From Rachycentron canadum (Eukaryota; Chordata; Actinopteri; Carangiformes; Rachycentridae): a DNA stretch of 64,000 nt. The notes beneath the pieces were generated by a model. That model did no database searches and had not been told where the DNA came from. It saw nothing but the letters and a program-made list of their open reading frames with translations. Position numbers and translations under genes: made by a program. Location: contig CM076652.1 in assembly GCA_038496675.1 (NCBI GenBank), positions 2,042,519 through 2,106,518 of the forward strand, read 5' to 3'. Of this stretch, positions 1 through 10,600 are shown piece by piece (positions within the stretch are counted from its first letter, which is position 1; each line of letters begins with the position of its first letter).

Positions 1-1399
1 CCCTCTGGGGACCTTGAATCTCCACAGCAGTTGTTCAGATATGTTGCTCTGGACCAACCGTTTTGAATTACAGTTGATATAATGTGTTGTGTTTAGGCTC
101 CAGCAGAAGACACTGCTAAAGTAGAAAATTATTTTAATTTATTTAAGAAAAGAGGTTACAAACAAGTACGAGCGGGAATCTCAGTAAAAGGACATTAAAG
201 AAGAAATGTTGTAGCAGCACGGTGGAAGCTAAAACAGAAACAGGAAATAGAAACAGCTCAGGAGTCTATGTGATGAAAATGTCCGTCCAAACTGTTTCAG
301 ATCGTATATGTTCAGAATAGATAATGTCAAACTGTGTGATCTTTTAATTCTACCTGATTGGAAAATGTAAACTTTCTATTCACAAGACTTTTCAATTTCC
401 CTCCACACCATCAAACGAGGACCAATCATAAGGAATGATTCATCTAAAAGCTGGAGAGAGAATAGAAGCAGTAAAGCTCAGTCAGATATATACATAATAA
501 TAGAAAGGGAAGGTCAGAAAATACAAAAACAAAGAGGACATTGAAAAATATAAAGTGATGATCAGATCTTTTGGACTTGAGCCGGAGAGTTTGTACAAAC
601 TGAGTCAGAAAAGGTGATTTATTGGATAGAAATGAAACGTGGAGACTTTAACTGTTGAAGAGCTGCTTCTGTTCGACGTCTTTACAGCCAGCGGATGTTT
701 CAGTGAGATGAAGAGAGGAGATGATTCCTGCTCAGTAATCACGATGACATAAATCTGCAAAAAAACAAAACAAACAAAATAAACAACAGAAAGAAAAGGT
801 TAAAATGCAGAAATGACTAATTACGTGTCGTACGTATTTCACCAGTTTCTCCTGATCAAAGCGAGTTCATCAAAGTTTTAATGATTCAGGTTTGAGACTT
901 GTTTCACCTTTTGAAGACGCCAGTTAAATTAAATATTTACTGTTTCCTGTTGAAGTAAAGATGTTGGCCCTAAACTGTGAACCAACAGGTATAAATAGAT
1001 AGAAGAATTTTATTAGTTGATTATGTTGCTTTTTTATATTTTGAAACTTGTTTCCAGAATATTTTATAAAGATTCATAAAACTTAAATAAGATTAAATAA
1101 AACTGAATATAAAAACTGAAGACAAGGAACCAAATGAAATGACCAAATTCACAGCTACTTAAACTGTGACAATCCAAAATAAAAGAAAAAGTAAGAATGA
1201 AAAAAAAAAAGAAAATAAAAGTGTTACTTTACTGTATATAAATGTGAAATTGCAGAAATGTTTGCAACAGAAATTATTTTACCGGCCCAGAGTTCAGAGA
1301 ACTGATCTGAAACACATCAAATGCTTTGCTCATGACCTGCATCAGATCTACCTTTTCCAACAGTTTTCCCTTTTTCCCCTGCAGGGTGCTAAAGCGCTC
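1..1399. other. Upstream flank of prr33, no gene seen
   Basis: AT-rich sequence without a credible exon. The open frame of the prr33 exon continues upstream to about 1166, but that part is lysine-rich low-complexity sequence read through an intron. A pyrimidine tract ending in cccctgcag at 1376-1384 is a strong splice acceptor, so a non-coding 5' exon of prr33 probably lies further upstream. I could not place it or a promoter. Confidence 0.6.
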
Positions 1400-4300
1400 A
1401 TGGCTGTCGCTTACAGTGCTGTCACCCAGCCGGGCCTGCTTTCCCAGCAGTACCCGCCACCCCTGCTGCCCAAGCCTGGAAAGGACAATGTTCGGCTTCA
1501 GAAGCTCCTCAAGAGAACCGCCAAGAAAAAGGCGTCCGCCCAGGCGCTGCAGTCCGTGGTGCATTTCCGCTCCAGCCTTTCCCCTGTGAACGAAGCAAGC
1601 CCTGACCTCGAGCACAGTGACCACTCCACCCCTCCCCGGACTCCTGAGACGCCATCCAACCTTTACACCGTCAAGCAGCCTCAACGGTTCACTGTCAGGC
1701 CGTTGTATCAACATGTGGCATCCCCTTACCCGCAGCGTGCAGCTTATGGCAGAGCAGCAACTTTCTCGCCTCAGACAGTGGGAATCCCCTCGTACTCTTA
1801 CTCGCAGCATGTCACCACAGTTTCTTCATATCCTGCCTCAGCCTATCTTCCTGGTGTCTCACCAGCTCTGGGGCCAGTTACACAGCCAGCGGTGTCCAAA
1901 ATATCTCTAATAGCTTCGTCTGTGCCAGAGACAGCAGCACCAGCTGCTGAGGTGAAAAAGCCAGCTTTTAGCACGGTTGCTGAAACTCAGCCTGGTCTAA
2001 GACCCGTTGTAGCTGTAGTAACATCACAGCCAAAAAGTCCAGGTCCGACTCCTTATTCAGCACCAGGAGGTCAAGCTATAATTCGACCCCTCACTGTGTT
2101 GACCCCACTGGTCAAATCCAAAAGTCCTCGTCCAACATTCAAAGCAACTGAACCCTCAAGGTCCCCGAGACCGATGTTTGATGTCCCTCAAATTAGGATG
2201 TACACAGCAAGCACATCGTACTACGAGACATCCAGGACCCCACCAGTGTATGACACTTTTGAATTAACCAGTATTGGCAGCACGGCACCTCAAAATATAA
2301 CACCAACAGAAACAAAACAAGATCTGACTCAGACAGTGTCCGAGGTCAGAGGAGGTACGACTCAGGCAGCTCAGCCTACTTTATTGGTTACAGATCCCAA
2401 GAGAAAAACGGACACTTCTGAAATTAAAAGAGGCCTTACACCAACAGCAGAGATCAAAATGGTCATAACCCCAACACCTGAAATCAAAAGAGTTACCCCA
2501 ACACCTGAAATCAAAAAAGTTACCNGAGTTACCCCAACACCTGAAATCAAAATAGTTACCCCAACACCTGAAATCAGAGTTAAAACACCAACGTTTGAGT
2601 TCCAAACATCAAGAATTTCAGCAGGACGGCCAAAAACGCCAGCGTACCGTGTGACCCGGGCTACAACACCTGTCTTTGAAATTTCAAGACCCAATCCTCT
2701 CTTGTTTGCAGTGTCAGCAATTACAGTCGAACCAGAGAGGTCAAGAACACCCAAAATGGTGTCCACTGCAAGTAGTTTGTCTGCTTCCCAAAGCGTGATA
2801 ACTCCTGAACCTAAGCCAACTGAAATAGTACTGAATGGGGACATTCATTCAGATGTAACACCAATCCAACAAAGTATAACAAAGTCAAAATCAGAGCCTG
2901 TGCTGACAAGAGAAAATATCCCAGCTGCTCCAGCTGGCTCTCAAAGACCCAAAACTCCTACATCTGAGCCAACAACAGCAGCAGTGACTTCTTATGACTT
3001 TCAGAGGCCTAAAACTCCAACATATGAGGCATCCCGACTTATGACCACATCACCTGGGTATAAAAGACCAAAAACACCGACTGGTGTATCACCTCTACCC
3101 TTTCCTAGACCTAAAACTCCAACACAAGTAGCTCAAAAGTCAAAGTCTGCTTATCGTGGATTGACACCAGCCGAATATGCTGCTTATGGTGGAATCAAAA
3201 CTTTCTCTCCAGCATTTGGTATCTCAAGTTCTACAACACCATCTCAGGAGGAGATTACAAAAGAGGGATCAGCAGAAAGTAAAACACTGAGCCAAGAACC
3301 TTCTGTGAAAGCACCGTCAACAGCGGAGGTGTCTAAAGTCAAAGAAACCCCCAAAGATGTAAATAAACCCCATCTGAGAGAGGAGAAAGTTCCCGCCACC
3401 CCGACAATCCCAATTATTGTTGTTTCACAACCATCTGAGACCCCAGGAACAACATTAATACAAGAGACGAGTACCGTATCCAGTCATGTTACAGTAAAAC
3501 AAACTGTGATTCAAGAAACACCAAAGGCTCAACCTCCAACGGCAAAGGTGAAAACTCCTGAGAAACAGAAGGTGGAAACACCAGTTCAAGAAGCTGTCAA
3601 ATGGAAGACAAAAACTCCTGAAGTCAAACATCCTCCGCCCAAAAGTGGAGACAAAGATCCTCTGAAGGCAGTAAGGAAACTTTTAGGCAAAGACAAAGTC
3701 CAGACAGTTGAACCAAAGGCTGGATCTGAGACAAAAGTTGATGTCTCAGAACAAAAAGAGCCACTGAAACCTGTAACTGCCATCAGGACTAAAGCTGAAG
3801 TCTCAAAACCAAGCTCTGCTAAAGTAGCTGTTGTTGAATCAACAGAAAGTGAAGTCAAAGGAAAAGATAAGAAAGCAGAGCCCGCAGATAAACCTGTACT
3901 TGAGAAATGGGATGGTGACCAGTCCCTCCCAGCAGCCGAGCCCCTTCTCAAAGTCATGCAAAAGCCAAAGGGAGTCAAATCCAAACCGAGTGGTTGGTCC
4001 CGACTCAAGAAGCACATGGTAGTGGAGCAGGAGGAGCCAAAATTTCCAGAGATTGGGTCTCAAGGACCCACTCTCAAGGAGACCACTGGTCAGGACCAGA
4101 ACAAGGTCAACAAGGCTGAAGAAAAGGCCAGCACTCAGGGCGAGAACCAAACCAAAGACACTCCCAAAGCAACACAGATGTGGGATGCCGTCCTCTTCCA
4201 AATGTTCTCCACCAAAGAGAACATCATGCATCAGATCGAGTTAAACAAAGGCGAGGAGGAGAAGAAGGAAGAGATACACGACGATCTGAAAGAGATACCT

Positions 4301-4489
4301 TCATTCGCGTACCGGCTGCCTGTGTTGCTTTTTAGTCCAAAGTTTGATGCTAAAAAGCTTAAAGAGGCAGCATCAAGGCCGGTAACAAAAATATCGACTG
4401 TGTTTGAAATGGGTCTGATCGGGCGAAAAGGCAAAGAAGAGGAACCAAAAGACTTTAACAGAACAGCGAGAGGGTTTACTGCAATTTAA
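1400..4489 (+). CDS. prr33: Proline-rich protein 33-like, single large coding exon
   Basis: The product is about 1029 residues from the ATG at 1400 to the TAA at 4487-4489. I chose this start because a splice acceptor ends at 1384 and the first family-like sequence, MAVAYSAVTQPG, follows at once. The N-terminus carries PPPLLPKPGKDNVRLQKLLK, which I recognise as the PRR33 N-terminal block. The middle is disordered and rich in P, T, S and K. It holds nine-residue VTPTPEIKx repeats (about residues 355-395) and several RPKTPT motifs (about 515-575). The C-terminus is basic then conserved (SGWSRLKKHMV, MWDAVLFQMFSTKENI, then FEMGLIGRKGK before the end), and is the other family signature. Synteny with lsp1 and tnni2 agrees. 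Biochemical function is unknown to me; no enzymatic motif, signal peptide or membrane segment is visible. Codon 376 contains the unresolved base (nga). Confidence 0.88.
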   Translation: MAVAYSAVTQPGLLSQQYPPPLLPKPGKDNVRLQKLLKRTAKKKASAQALQSVVHFRSSLSPVNEASPDLEHSDHSTPPRTPETPSNLYTVKQPQRFTVRPLYQHVASPYPQRAAYGRAATFSPQTVGIPSYSYSQHVTTVSSYPASAYLPGVSPALGPVTQPAVSKISLIASSVPETAAPAAEVKKPAFSTVAETQPGLRPVVAVVTSQPKSPGPTPYSAPGGQAIIRPLTVLTPLVKSKSPRPTFKATEPSRSPRPMFDVPQIRMYTASTSYYETSRTPPVYDTFELTSIGSTAPQNITPTETKQDLTQTVSEVRGGTTQAAQPTLLVTDPKRKTDTSEIKRGLTPTAEIKMVITPTPEIKRVTPTPEIKKVTXVTPTPEIKIVTPTPEIRVKTPTFEFQTSRISAGRPKTPAYRVTRATTPVFEISRPNPLLFAVSAITVEPERSRTPKMVSTASSLSASQSVITPEPKPTEIVLNGDIHSDVTPIQQSITKSKSEPVLTRENIPAAPAGSQRPKTPTSEPTTAAVTSYDFQRPKTPTYEASRLMTTSPGYKRPKTPTGVSPLPFPRPKTPTQVAQKSKSAYRGLTPAEYAAYGGIKTFSPAFGISSSTTPSQEEITKEGSAESKTLSQEPSVKAPSTAEVSKVKETPKDVNKPHLREEKVPATPTIPIIVVSQPSETPGTTLIQETSTVSSHVTVKQTVIQETPKAQPPTAKVKTPEKQKVETPVQEAVKWKTKTPEVKHPPPKSGDKDPLKAVRKLLGKDKVQTVEPKAGSETKVDVSEQKEPLKPVTAIRTKAEVSKPSSAKVAVVESTESEVKGKDKKAEPADKPVLEKWDGDQSLPAAEPLLKVMQKPKGVKSKPSGWSRLKKHMVVEQEEPKFPEIGSQGPTLKETTGQDQNKVNKAEEKASTQGENQTKDTPKATQMWDAVLFQMFSTKENIMHQIELNKGEEEKKEEIHDDLKEIPSFAYRLPVLLFSPKFDAKKLKEAASRPVTKISTVFEMGLIGRKGKEEEPKDFNRTARGFTAI
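2456..2585 (+). repeat. 27-bp coding tandem repeat in prr33 with one ambiguous base
   Basis: About four imperfect copies of a 27-bp unit (gttaccccaacacctgaaat plus caaaaga or variant) encode VTPTPEIK plus one residue. The middle unit is disturbed. At 2525 the base is n, giving codon nga, which would be Arg or Gly if read as a/c/g and a stop if t. Neighbouring units read aga at the matching place, so Arg is most likely and the ambiguity probably reflects assembly trouble in the repeat. Confidence 0.85.
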
Positions 4490-4785
4490 GCTACAGCTAA
4501 CGTGACGCGACAAGATGAAAATGTAAAGAAAAAAGTTCATGTTTAATGTACAGGTGCAAAAATCTTAGCAACAGAAATAATGTACAGGTCTGGAGTCTTA
4601 GTCTCTGTGTTTAACGAATGACAGTTGTGGCAGTGATGTAGAAAATTCAACCTTAACTTTATACTTGACAAATGCTTTGTGTTGCATTTGTGTGACTGGT
4701 TGTCTGACTGTTTGTGTTTGTGGATTAACTGGGAAGAGAGAGAGACAGGTACATTTGTCTTAAAGTCATTCAGACGTCACATCAG

Positions 4786-4791
4786 ATTAAA
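4786..4791 (+). promoter_or_regulatory. Possible poly(A) signal of prr33
   Basis: An attaaa hexamer about 300 bp after the prr33 stop. It is one of several weak candidates in an AT-rich tail, so its use is a guess. Confidence 0.35.
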
Positions 4792-5304
4792 GCCTTTATG
4801 TTTTATGTCATTTCAGAGCTTCTCATTTGTTATTTCCATCACGTTCACAATGAATATTAACTAGCTACGTGTTATGGATTTGAAAATATTTGATTGTAAA
4901 GAAAATTGTCTGTGAAACTGAGACTGTGATTGTTTATATGCAGTAGCTCACTCAAGATTTAGAAGATAAAAGTAGATTTTTATCTAAATTAACTGTTAGC
5001 AAATAATCAATTATTGAAATATCTGTATTTTTATCGATAGAAAAAAAAATTGATGATTTTAAGACAAATAAATACTTTTTTTTTTTCTCATTTCTCTTTT
5101 TTTCAGTAAAACATCTAATTTTATTCAAAATGGTGCTACTTGCCTCAGGGTAAGACCTCTCACTAGTTAACAGATGCATATGTAGAGTGACATGATATTT
5201 GAGGTATTTATTGTTATTTATTTGGTGTTAGACGGTTGATTTATGAAGGAACTTTCTTAAAGTCACAATGAAATAACAATGCAGTGGCAGATGAGTCAGT
5301 GTTA

Positions 5305-5340
5305 CACAGCCAATCAGAACCTCTCTTCTGATTGGCTGTG
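5305..5340. repeat. Perfect 15-bp inverted repeat, 6-base loop
   Basis: cacagccaatcagaa at 5305-5319 is the exact reverse complement of ttctgattggctgtg at 5326-5340, with cctctc between. Related ccaatcagaagag-type pieces occur in repeat copies near 32980 and 48362, so this is probably the internal foldback of a dispersed element rather than a unique regulatory hairpin. Confidence 0.85.
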
Positions 5341-5394
5341 TCTGCTTTCTGAGTGATTGAATACAAATTAAAGTGATTTCTTTAATTAATTCAA

Positions 5395-5895
5395 ATATTG
5401 TTTCAACCCCCTATTGGTTTGTGAACTTCTGTTTTGAAGCCTCCAGTTTGTAATTTGTCTGTCAGCCATCTTATGGAAACCATCTTTGGAGGAGAAGGTG
5501 GAGCTGAGGAGGAGTGAGGGGTGGAGCTGACCTGCTCTGTACTCTATCCTGAGTCTGTCAATCACACAGTAGCCACGCCCCCTAATCCATCCCCTGCTTT
5601 CTGGTCTATTTTCCTCTAAATGGACCATCATTTAAAAAATGAACATCATGTTGTATTGAAGACTTGAAACTAGAGACTGAGACCATAAACTCATTAGGAA
5701 AACGTTTACTGAGCTAATAAATCAAGGGAGAAGTAGGGACATTTTCCCATAGACTTCAATACAATCTGACTTCTTTACCAACCAGTGGAGTCGCCCCCTG
5801 ATGGTCATTAGAGAGAATGAAGGTTAAAGGCTCCTCAGCGTTGGCTTCACTTTACAGACCCAGAGTCTACGTCCTCCTTTATTGACAGTCTGTGG
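5395..5895 (+). mobile_element. Dispersed repeat family 1, near-complete copy
   Basis: About 500 bp running from an aacttctgttttgaagcct-type start, through gccatcttatggaaaccat, gagaaggtggagctgaggag, gtagccacgcccc and aggaaaacgtttactgagct, to ccagtggagtcgccccctga and a gacagtctg end. At least seven other full or partial copies occur here in both orientations. No coding capacity is visible, so it is a non-autonomous element. I recognise the type as common in percomorph genomes but cannot name it. Confidence 0.75.
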
Positions 5896-7033
5896 TGATG
5901 CCTCATGTTTCATTTGCCACAAACCAAACAGTGTTTTTACAGATGAAGGTGAAAATATTTATGCTAATTTAAAAATCGTCCACTATGAACAATTAGCTGC
6001 TGCAATGACTGATCATTGTGACTTGAAGAAGGCTGCTGGGCTAAAAGCTTGTGAAAGTAGTTAGAGAAGTTGAACGAGCGCAGCCTCCGTCATGATGGAG
6101 GTAGGAGGGGCAACGAACTGTAAGGTCAAAGGTCAAGATACACAGAAGCGTTTTCAATAACTGTGATGCATTTTATTTTTCTAGTTTTATTTTCACACCT
6201 GCTGTTTTTTTTTAAGTTTTGTTCCAATGATTTATAATGTGTGGAGTTACAAATAGCTGCAGTTTTCAGACATGTGAACCTTAGGGGGTAGATTTTCTGT
6301 GATCCTCTTCTCAGAGGGAATCCGACCCTGCTGAGACACTTTCAAAATAAATCTTAACCGCAGTTTCCACTGTTTTTATTTGTTTGTGAACCTGTGATGT
6401 CAAATACTAAGCTGCAAATGCAAAAATATGAATTGAATGGATGCATCTGCTTGGATCATCCTGCAAAAATTTTCTATCATTAATTGTCTGTCAAAGCTTG
6501 TAAGTTTAATTTTTCATGTAAAAAAAAAAAAAAAAAAAACAATTATTGAATAATTTGCGTCAATGTAAAATTAGCTTTTTTGATTCTTTCGTTTAGTTTT
6601 TTTTTAGTTTACCAGCTTTGGACTGTTGTAGATTTCAGATATCGGACACTGCATGGGCTATAAAGTAGCATGAACGTTTTCTTTTCTTTCTTTCTTTTTT
6701 TTTTTTTTTTTACCAACCCAAATTTAAATTTGAATGTAATTTTTAATTTAATCTTAACATTAAATTTAAATTGAGTTGAATTTAAATTGAATTTTTAATT
6801 GAATTTGAATTTAATTGAATTAAAATTTTCTATTGTTTTTTAGATTAAAGAATGTAACTGATGTCCATTAACGACTAACCTCAAACCAACTCTTCATAGA
6901 GATAAAAATGCCCAAATGTATTTTGTATATGAGACGTGCAACTTATTGTTTTACGGCATTTACATAGCAAAAACCAAGCAATGTGTTTCAGCTCATCACC
7001 TCTGTTTATTATCACTTATCTTTTATTTTATGT

Positions 7034-7110
7034 GAAGCACTTTGAACTGTGTTGTTTTCTTCTGTGAGGCACTGTGTACTGCACGAAAGGAGCTGAAAAT
7101 AAAGTTTGAC
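7034..7110 (+). mobile_element. Retroposon-like 3' tail (gcactttgaa...aataaag)
   Basis: gaagcactttgaactgtgtt followed by gaaaggagctgaaaataaag resembles the 3' tail common in fish SINE/LINE families. A similar stretch (caaagcactttgttgttaaa, then acaaataaag) lies at 63364-63411, and a reverse-oriented relative at 47965-48020. Confidence 0.45.
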
Positions 7111-7383
7111 TCGATTTGACCTCAACATTTCTCCCATCTTCTGAATTCAGTCAACAAAAATAAACGGCAGCGAATCGGCAGTTGAGTGGATGACTCATCA
7201 TTTTGAGCTTTTCTAATCCTGCGTTCTCTGTCGTCACTGAGTTATTCAAGGAAGTCATCAAAACGCAAGGTTATGATAGTTAAGACGACCAATAAATCAT
7301 TACTTTGGTATAAAAATAAAACACTCTTCTCCTAGTTATTTCAATATATTAAATATAAAACCAAATTCCAGTCTCTACTGTCT

Positions 7384-7389
7384 TTTATT
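7384..7389 (-). promoter_or_regulatory. Possible poly(A) signal of lsp1
   Basis: AATAAA on the minus strand, about 40 nt after the lsp1 stop. This would give a very short 3' UTR, so use of this site is uncertain. Confidence 0.4.
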
Positions 7390-7428
7390 TGAATTAAGTG
7401 TCTCATTTTTCTCACTAAAAGAATTGGA

Positions 7429-7611
7429 TCAATGGGAGGAGAAGAATAAAGAGTCGACAGTGATTTCAAATGGAAACTTTCCCAGCATTCCTGTCGTCTT
7501 ACCAGACTTTCCGTTCGTGAATTCTCCTCCATCGTCATCGTCCACGGGGATTTTCTCGTACTTGCCGTGACCAGTGACGACAAATTTGTACTTTTTACCA
7601 GCAGCTGATCC
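7429..7611 (-). CDS. lsp1: lsp1 exon 12 (last)
   Basis: Encodes GSAAGKKYKFVVTGHGKYEK followed by an acidic tail and the end SLFFSSH, stop at 7429-7431. The acceptor is tactctgctcag. A gtaaga donor-like site occurs inside the exon after GKSG, so the tail past that point may be intronic in some transcripts. Human LSP1, from memory, ends ten residues after the KYEK block. Confidence 0.85.
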   Translation of the reverse strand, partial: GSAAGKKYKFVVTGHGKYEKIPVDDDDGGEFTNGKSGKTTGMLGKFPFEITVDSLFFSSH

Positions 7612-10600
7612 CTGAGCAGAGTAAACACAGTTGTTGGCACGAAAATCATCCGTGATGGGTTGTTGTCTTATCTGAGATTAACAAACCGACACGTTATCAT
7701 TTCATCAACACTTCTTTTCCAAATACTGATTCACAGAGATAAAGAGGTAAAGAATCCAGAGTACAGCTAACACTGAGGAGAAGGACTGAATTAACAGCAG
7801 TGACAGAAGATGTGGGGGTTCTTGTTCACCTTGGCTCTTCCCGGCATCCCCGACGACTCTCCGATGATCTCCCACATGTTCTTCTTCTGCATCACGTCTC
7901 CAGGCCTCACATCCTGACAAATCAATCAGACATCAAGACGAGTCAACGCGGCGTGAATTCACGGAGAAGATCATTCCAGTTACACTGCGGGAAGCAGCTG
8001 TTTGAACAGCTGTTGTATCGCGTTTCTCCACAAGAGGGAAACGCCACATCACAAACTCACATAGCTGCACCTGAACACACCACATCACAGCAGCTCAGGG
8101 TGCATTTTTACCTGAACGTTGTCCACAAGTCTGATTTTTGATGGCTTTTTAAAGAGCAAATAAAATATTAGGGGACGAATCTGAGGTGGGCGTCACGGTG
8201 GACCAGTGGTTAGCACTGTCACCTCACAGCAAGAAGGTTCAGGCTTCAAACCAATGGGGTTTGGTTATTTGGGGACCTTAGATTGCCTGCAGGCCTGAAT
8301 GTGACTGTGAATAGAGTGGTGACCCGTCCAGGGTGGACCCAGTGTCAGCTGGGATGAGCTCCAGCCCCCGTGACCCCGAGGAATGAGCAGTGTAGATGAC
8401 GGATGGAGGGTTTGTGACTTACTGCTGGTCTGCAGGGCGACTGTCGGCCGCCGTCAGAGGGGCCCTTCACCCACTGGGTGATCAGGTTGGCCACGCCCAC
8501 CTTCAGACCGTCTGTGTCCTGAGTCAGAAATAAAGCCAAGAGAGATGAAATGAGACGCAAAGGAGATCAGGCCTCAGAGTCGTGAGGCCCTGGAGCGGGG
8601 CCACAGCAACTCACCACGGAATATTGGACGTTTTAGATGCAGATTTAAAACAACTTCTAAATAACATAAATAAAATAAAGTAAAGTCAAATCAAATGCAA
8701 TAGAATAAAATAACAAAATTAAATTAAATAAATTTAATGCTCCCAGTGGCAAATGCTTTTAATTTGAAGAAGACAAAGAACACACTTTTAGGCAGGTGGT
8801 CATAATGTTATGGCTGTTAGCCACAGACGGTGATGTCATGAACATGATCTGCTCAAAGCTTCACTAAAGTGAAAATCTGCTCATTAGTAAATGGCCCCTC
8901 TGTAGGTTTCAGTCAGATTTAGTGTTAAATGATAGACTCCAGCACCGACCGCTGTCACAGTGATTCTCTCCACGTCTGACGTGTTCGTCACGCACGTGTT
9001 CGCCGTTAGAAACCCAAGACATCAGGTTTCTCTCAGCACAAATCCAGCTGATTAAAGCCACTTTTATGTTTGTATTTTTATATTATATCATGTTTGAATT
9101 TTGTCTTTTTCTTCTTCTGTCATCTGCTCCGCTTTAAAATTCTTACTATTATATGAAGAAAAGTATTTAAAGTATTATTTCAACATTATTTCGACTTTCT
9201 GGATGGAAGATACATTTTTTTAATGGATTTTAAATTTTAGATTCTTGTGTAATTGATGATTCGTTAAACTGGCGGCAGATTAACATGTCGGTCCAATGTC
9301 AGAAAATTCATGTTAGTCACGTTTACATAAAATTTATGACCTGTTTGTTTGTTGTTGTTTGTTGTTGTTTGTTGCGTTGGAGCAGGAAGTAACCAGGAAG
9401 TAGCCAGGTCCCTGAATGTCTCTCACCTTGTTGTTTGCTCCTTTGGTGGGACTCTGCGTCCAGGCCTCTCCGGCCTCAAACAGGTTTTTCTTGGAGGCGA
9501 CGACCTCAGGTGAGCTGGGCAGGTTGTTCAGCGATGCCTTCACTGCCCGGCCGTCCTGAGCGTTCTGCACAACAATAACCCTGGATTAGTCCCGAGGTTG
9601 CTCATGAAATTCAGGTAATAAACTCTTTTGTGTGTTGTGTTCAGGTAGGAGCACAGTTCTGATGTAATGTCTTTATGAGTTCAATAAAAACAAAGCTCCA
9701 CCCCATTAAACCATCTGTCAAAACAATGTTTTTCAAAAGAAACAACTGCAACTACTCTGGAATGATGAGGTCATAAAACTGATAAAGTTAAATTAAAAAA
9801 TATATAAATGCAACAAGGAAATATTTGTTTTTATTGCTCCCAGTGAAAAAAATTTCTTGAAAATGAAATCTTGAAACAAAAAATAACTACACTGTATGTA
9901 TGAATGTTTAAGAACTGTAAAAAATAAAATAAATTAAAATTTAATTTAATGTCATTTCCAAAAATATAACTTTTTGTCAAAGCAAAAATTTGTTTCTAAT
10001 GCTACAATAATTTATTTTGTTTTACACGCCTTGTTGGATTAACTGGAACATTATTATCACTACGTCAGTTTAATTTAATAAAATTATATATATATATATG
10101 GGGAAAAACATTTTTCAACATATTTAATTTTAGTTCATTTTATCACAATGACTGCACAGATTCAAACATTAAGGTGAAATCTGTATTTTTACATTTTCAT
10201 TTTAATTGTGCCATAAATAATATGCAAACAAACAGAATATTTAATTTCTGTTTTATGATTAAAAAACCTGATTCAGTTATTAGAATATTACATTTTCAGC
10301 ACTGAGTTCCATATATTTGTTTAAAAAGTACTTAACATAAATAACAATGATTCATTTAGGGTAAGATTTATTTAAGATTTATTTAAGTGTCAAAAGCCTC
10401 ATGTCAAATACAAATTTATGGTGAGAGTATTCTTTCTTCTTCATGTCTGTAATTTCTGTTCTTTATTGCACTTTGTGTCAAGCGTTTTTTTTCCCAAGTG
10501 CCTCATAAATAAAGGTGTCTGGAGTTAACCTGGGGTCATTCACCGTGCTGTTAATCAGCCGGGGAATCGCTGGAGGTGAGGAATGGAAACAGGGACCGGA

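Larger units (their letters stand above)
4490..7428. other. Tail-to-tail spacer between prr33 and lsp1
   Basis: AT-rich non-coding sequence. It contains a perfect hairpin (5305-5340), a nearly full-length copy of the main dispersed repeat (5395-5895), poly(A)/poly(T) tracts near 6520 and 6695, and a retroposon-like 3' tail (7034-7110). I see no credible exon on either strand. A further 3' exon of lsp1 is not excluded. Confidence 0.6.

Noticed and set aside
1274..2844. Antisense open frames across prr33 (1274-1810 and 2371-2844, minus)
   Set aside because: They mirror the repetitive, proline-rich codons of the sense gene and match no family.
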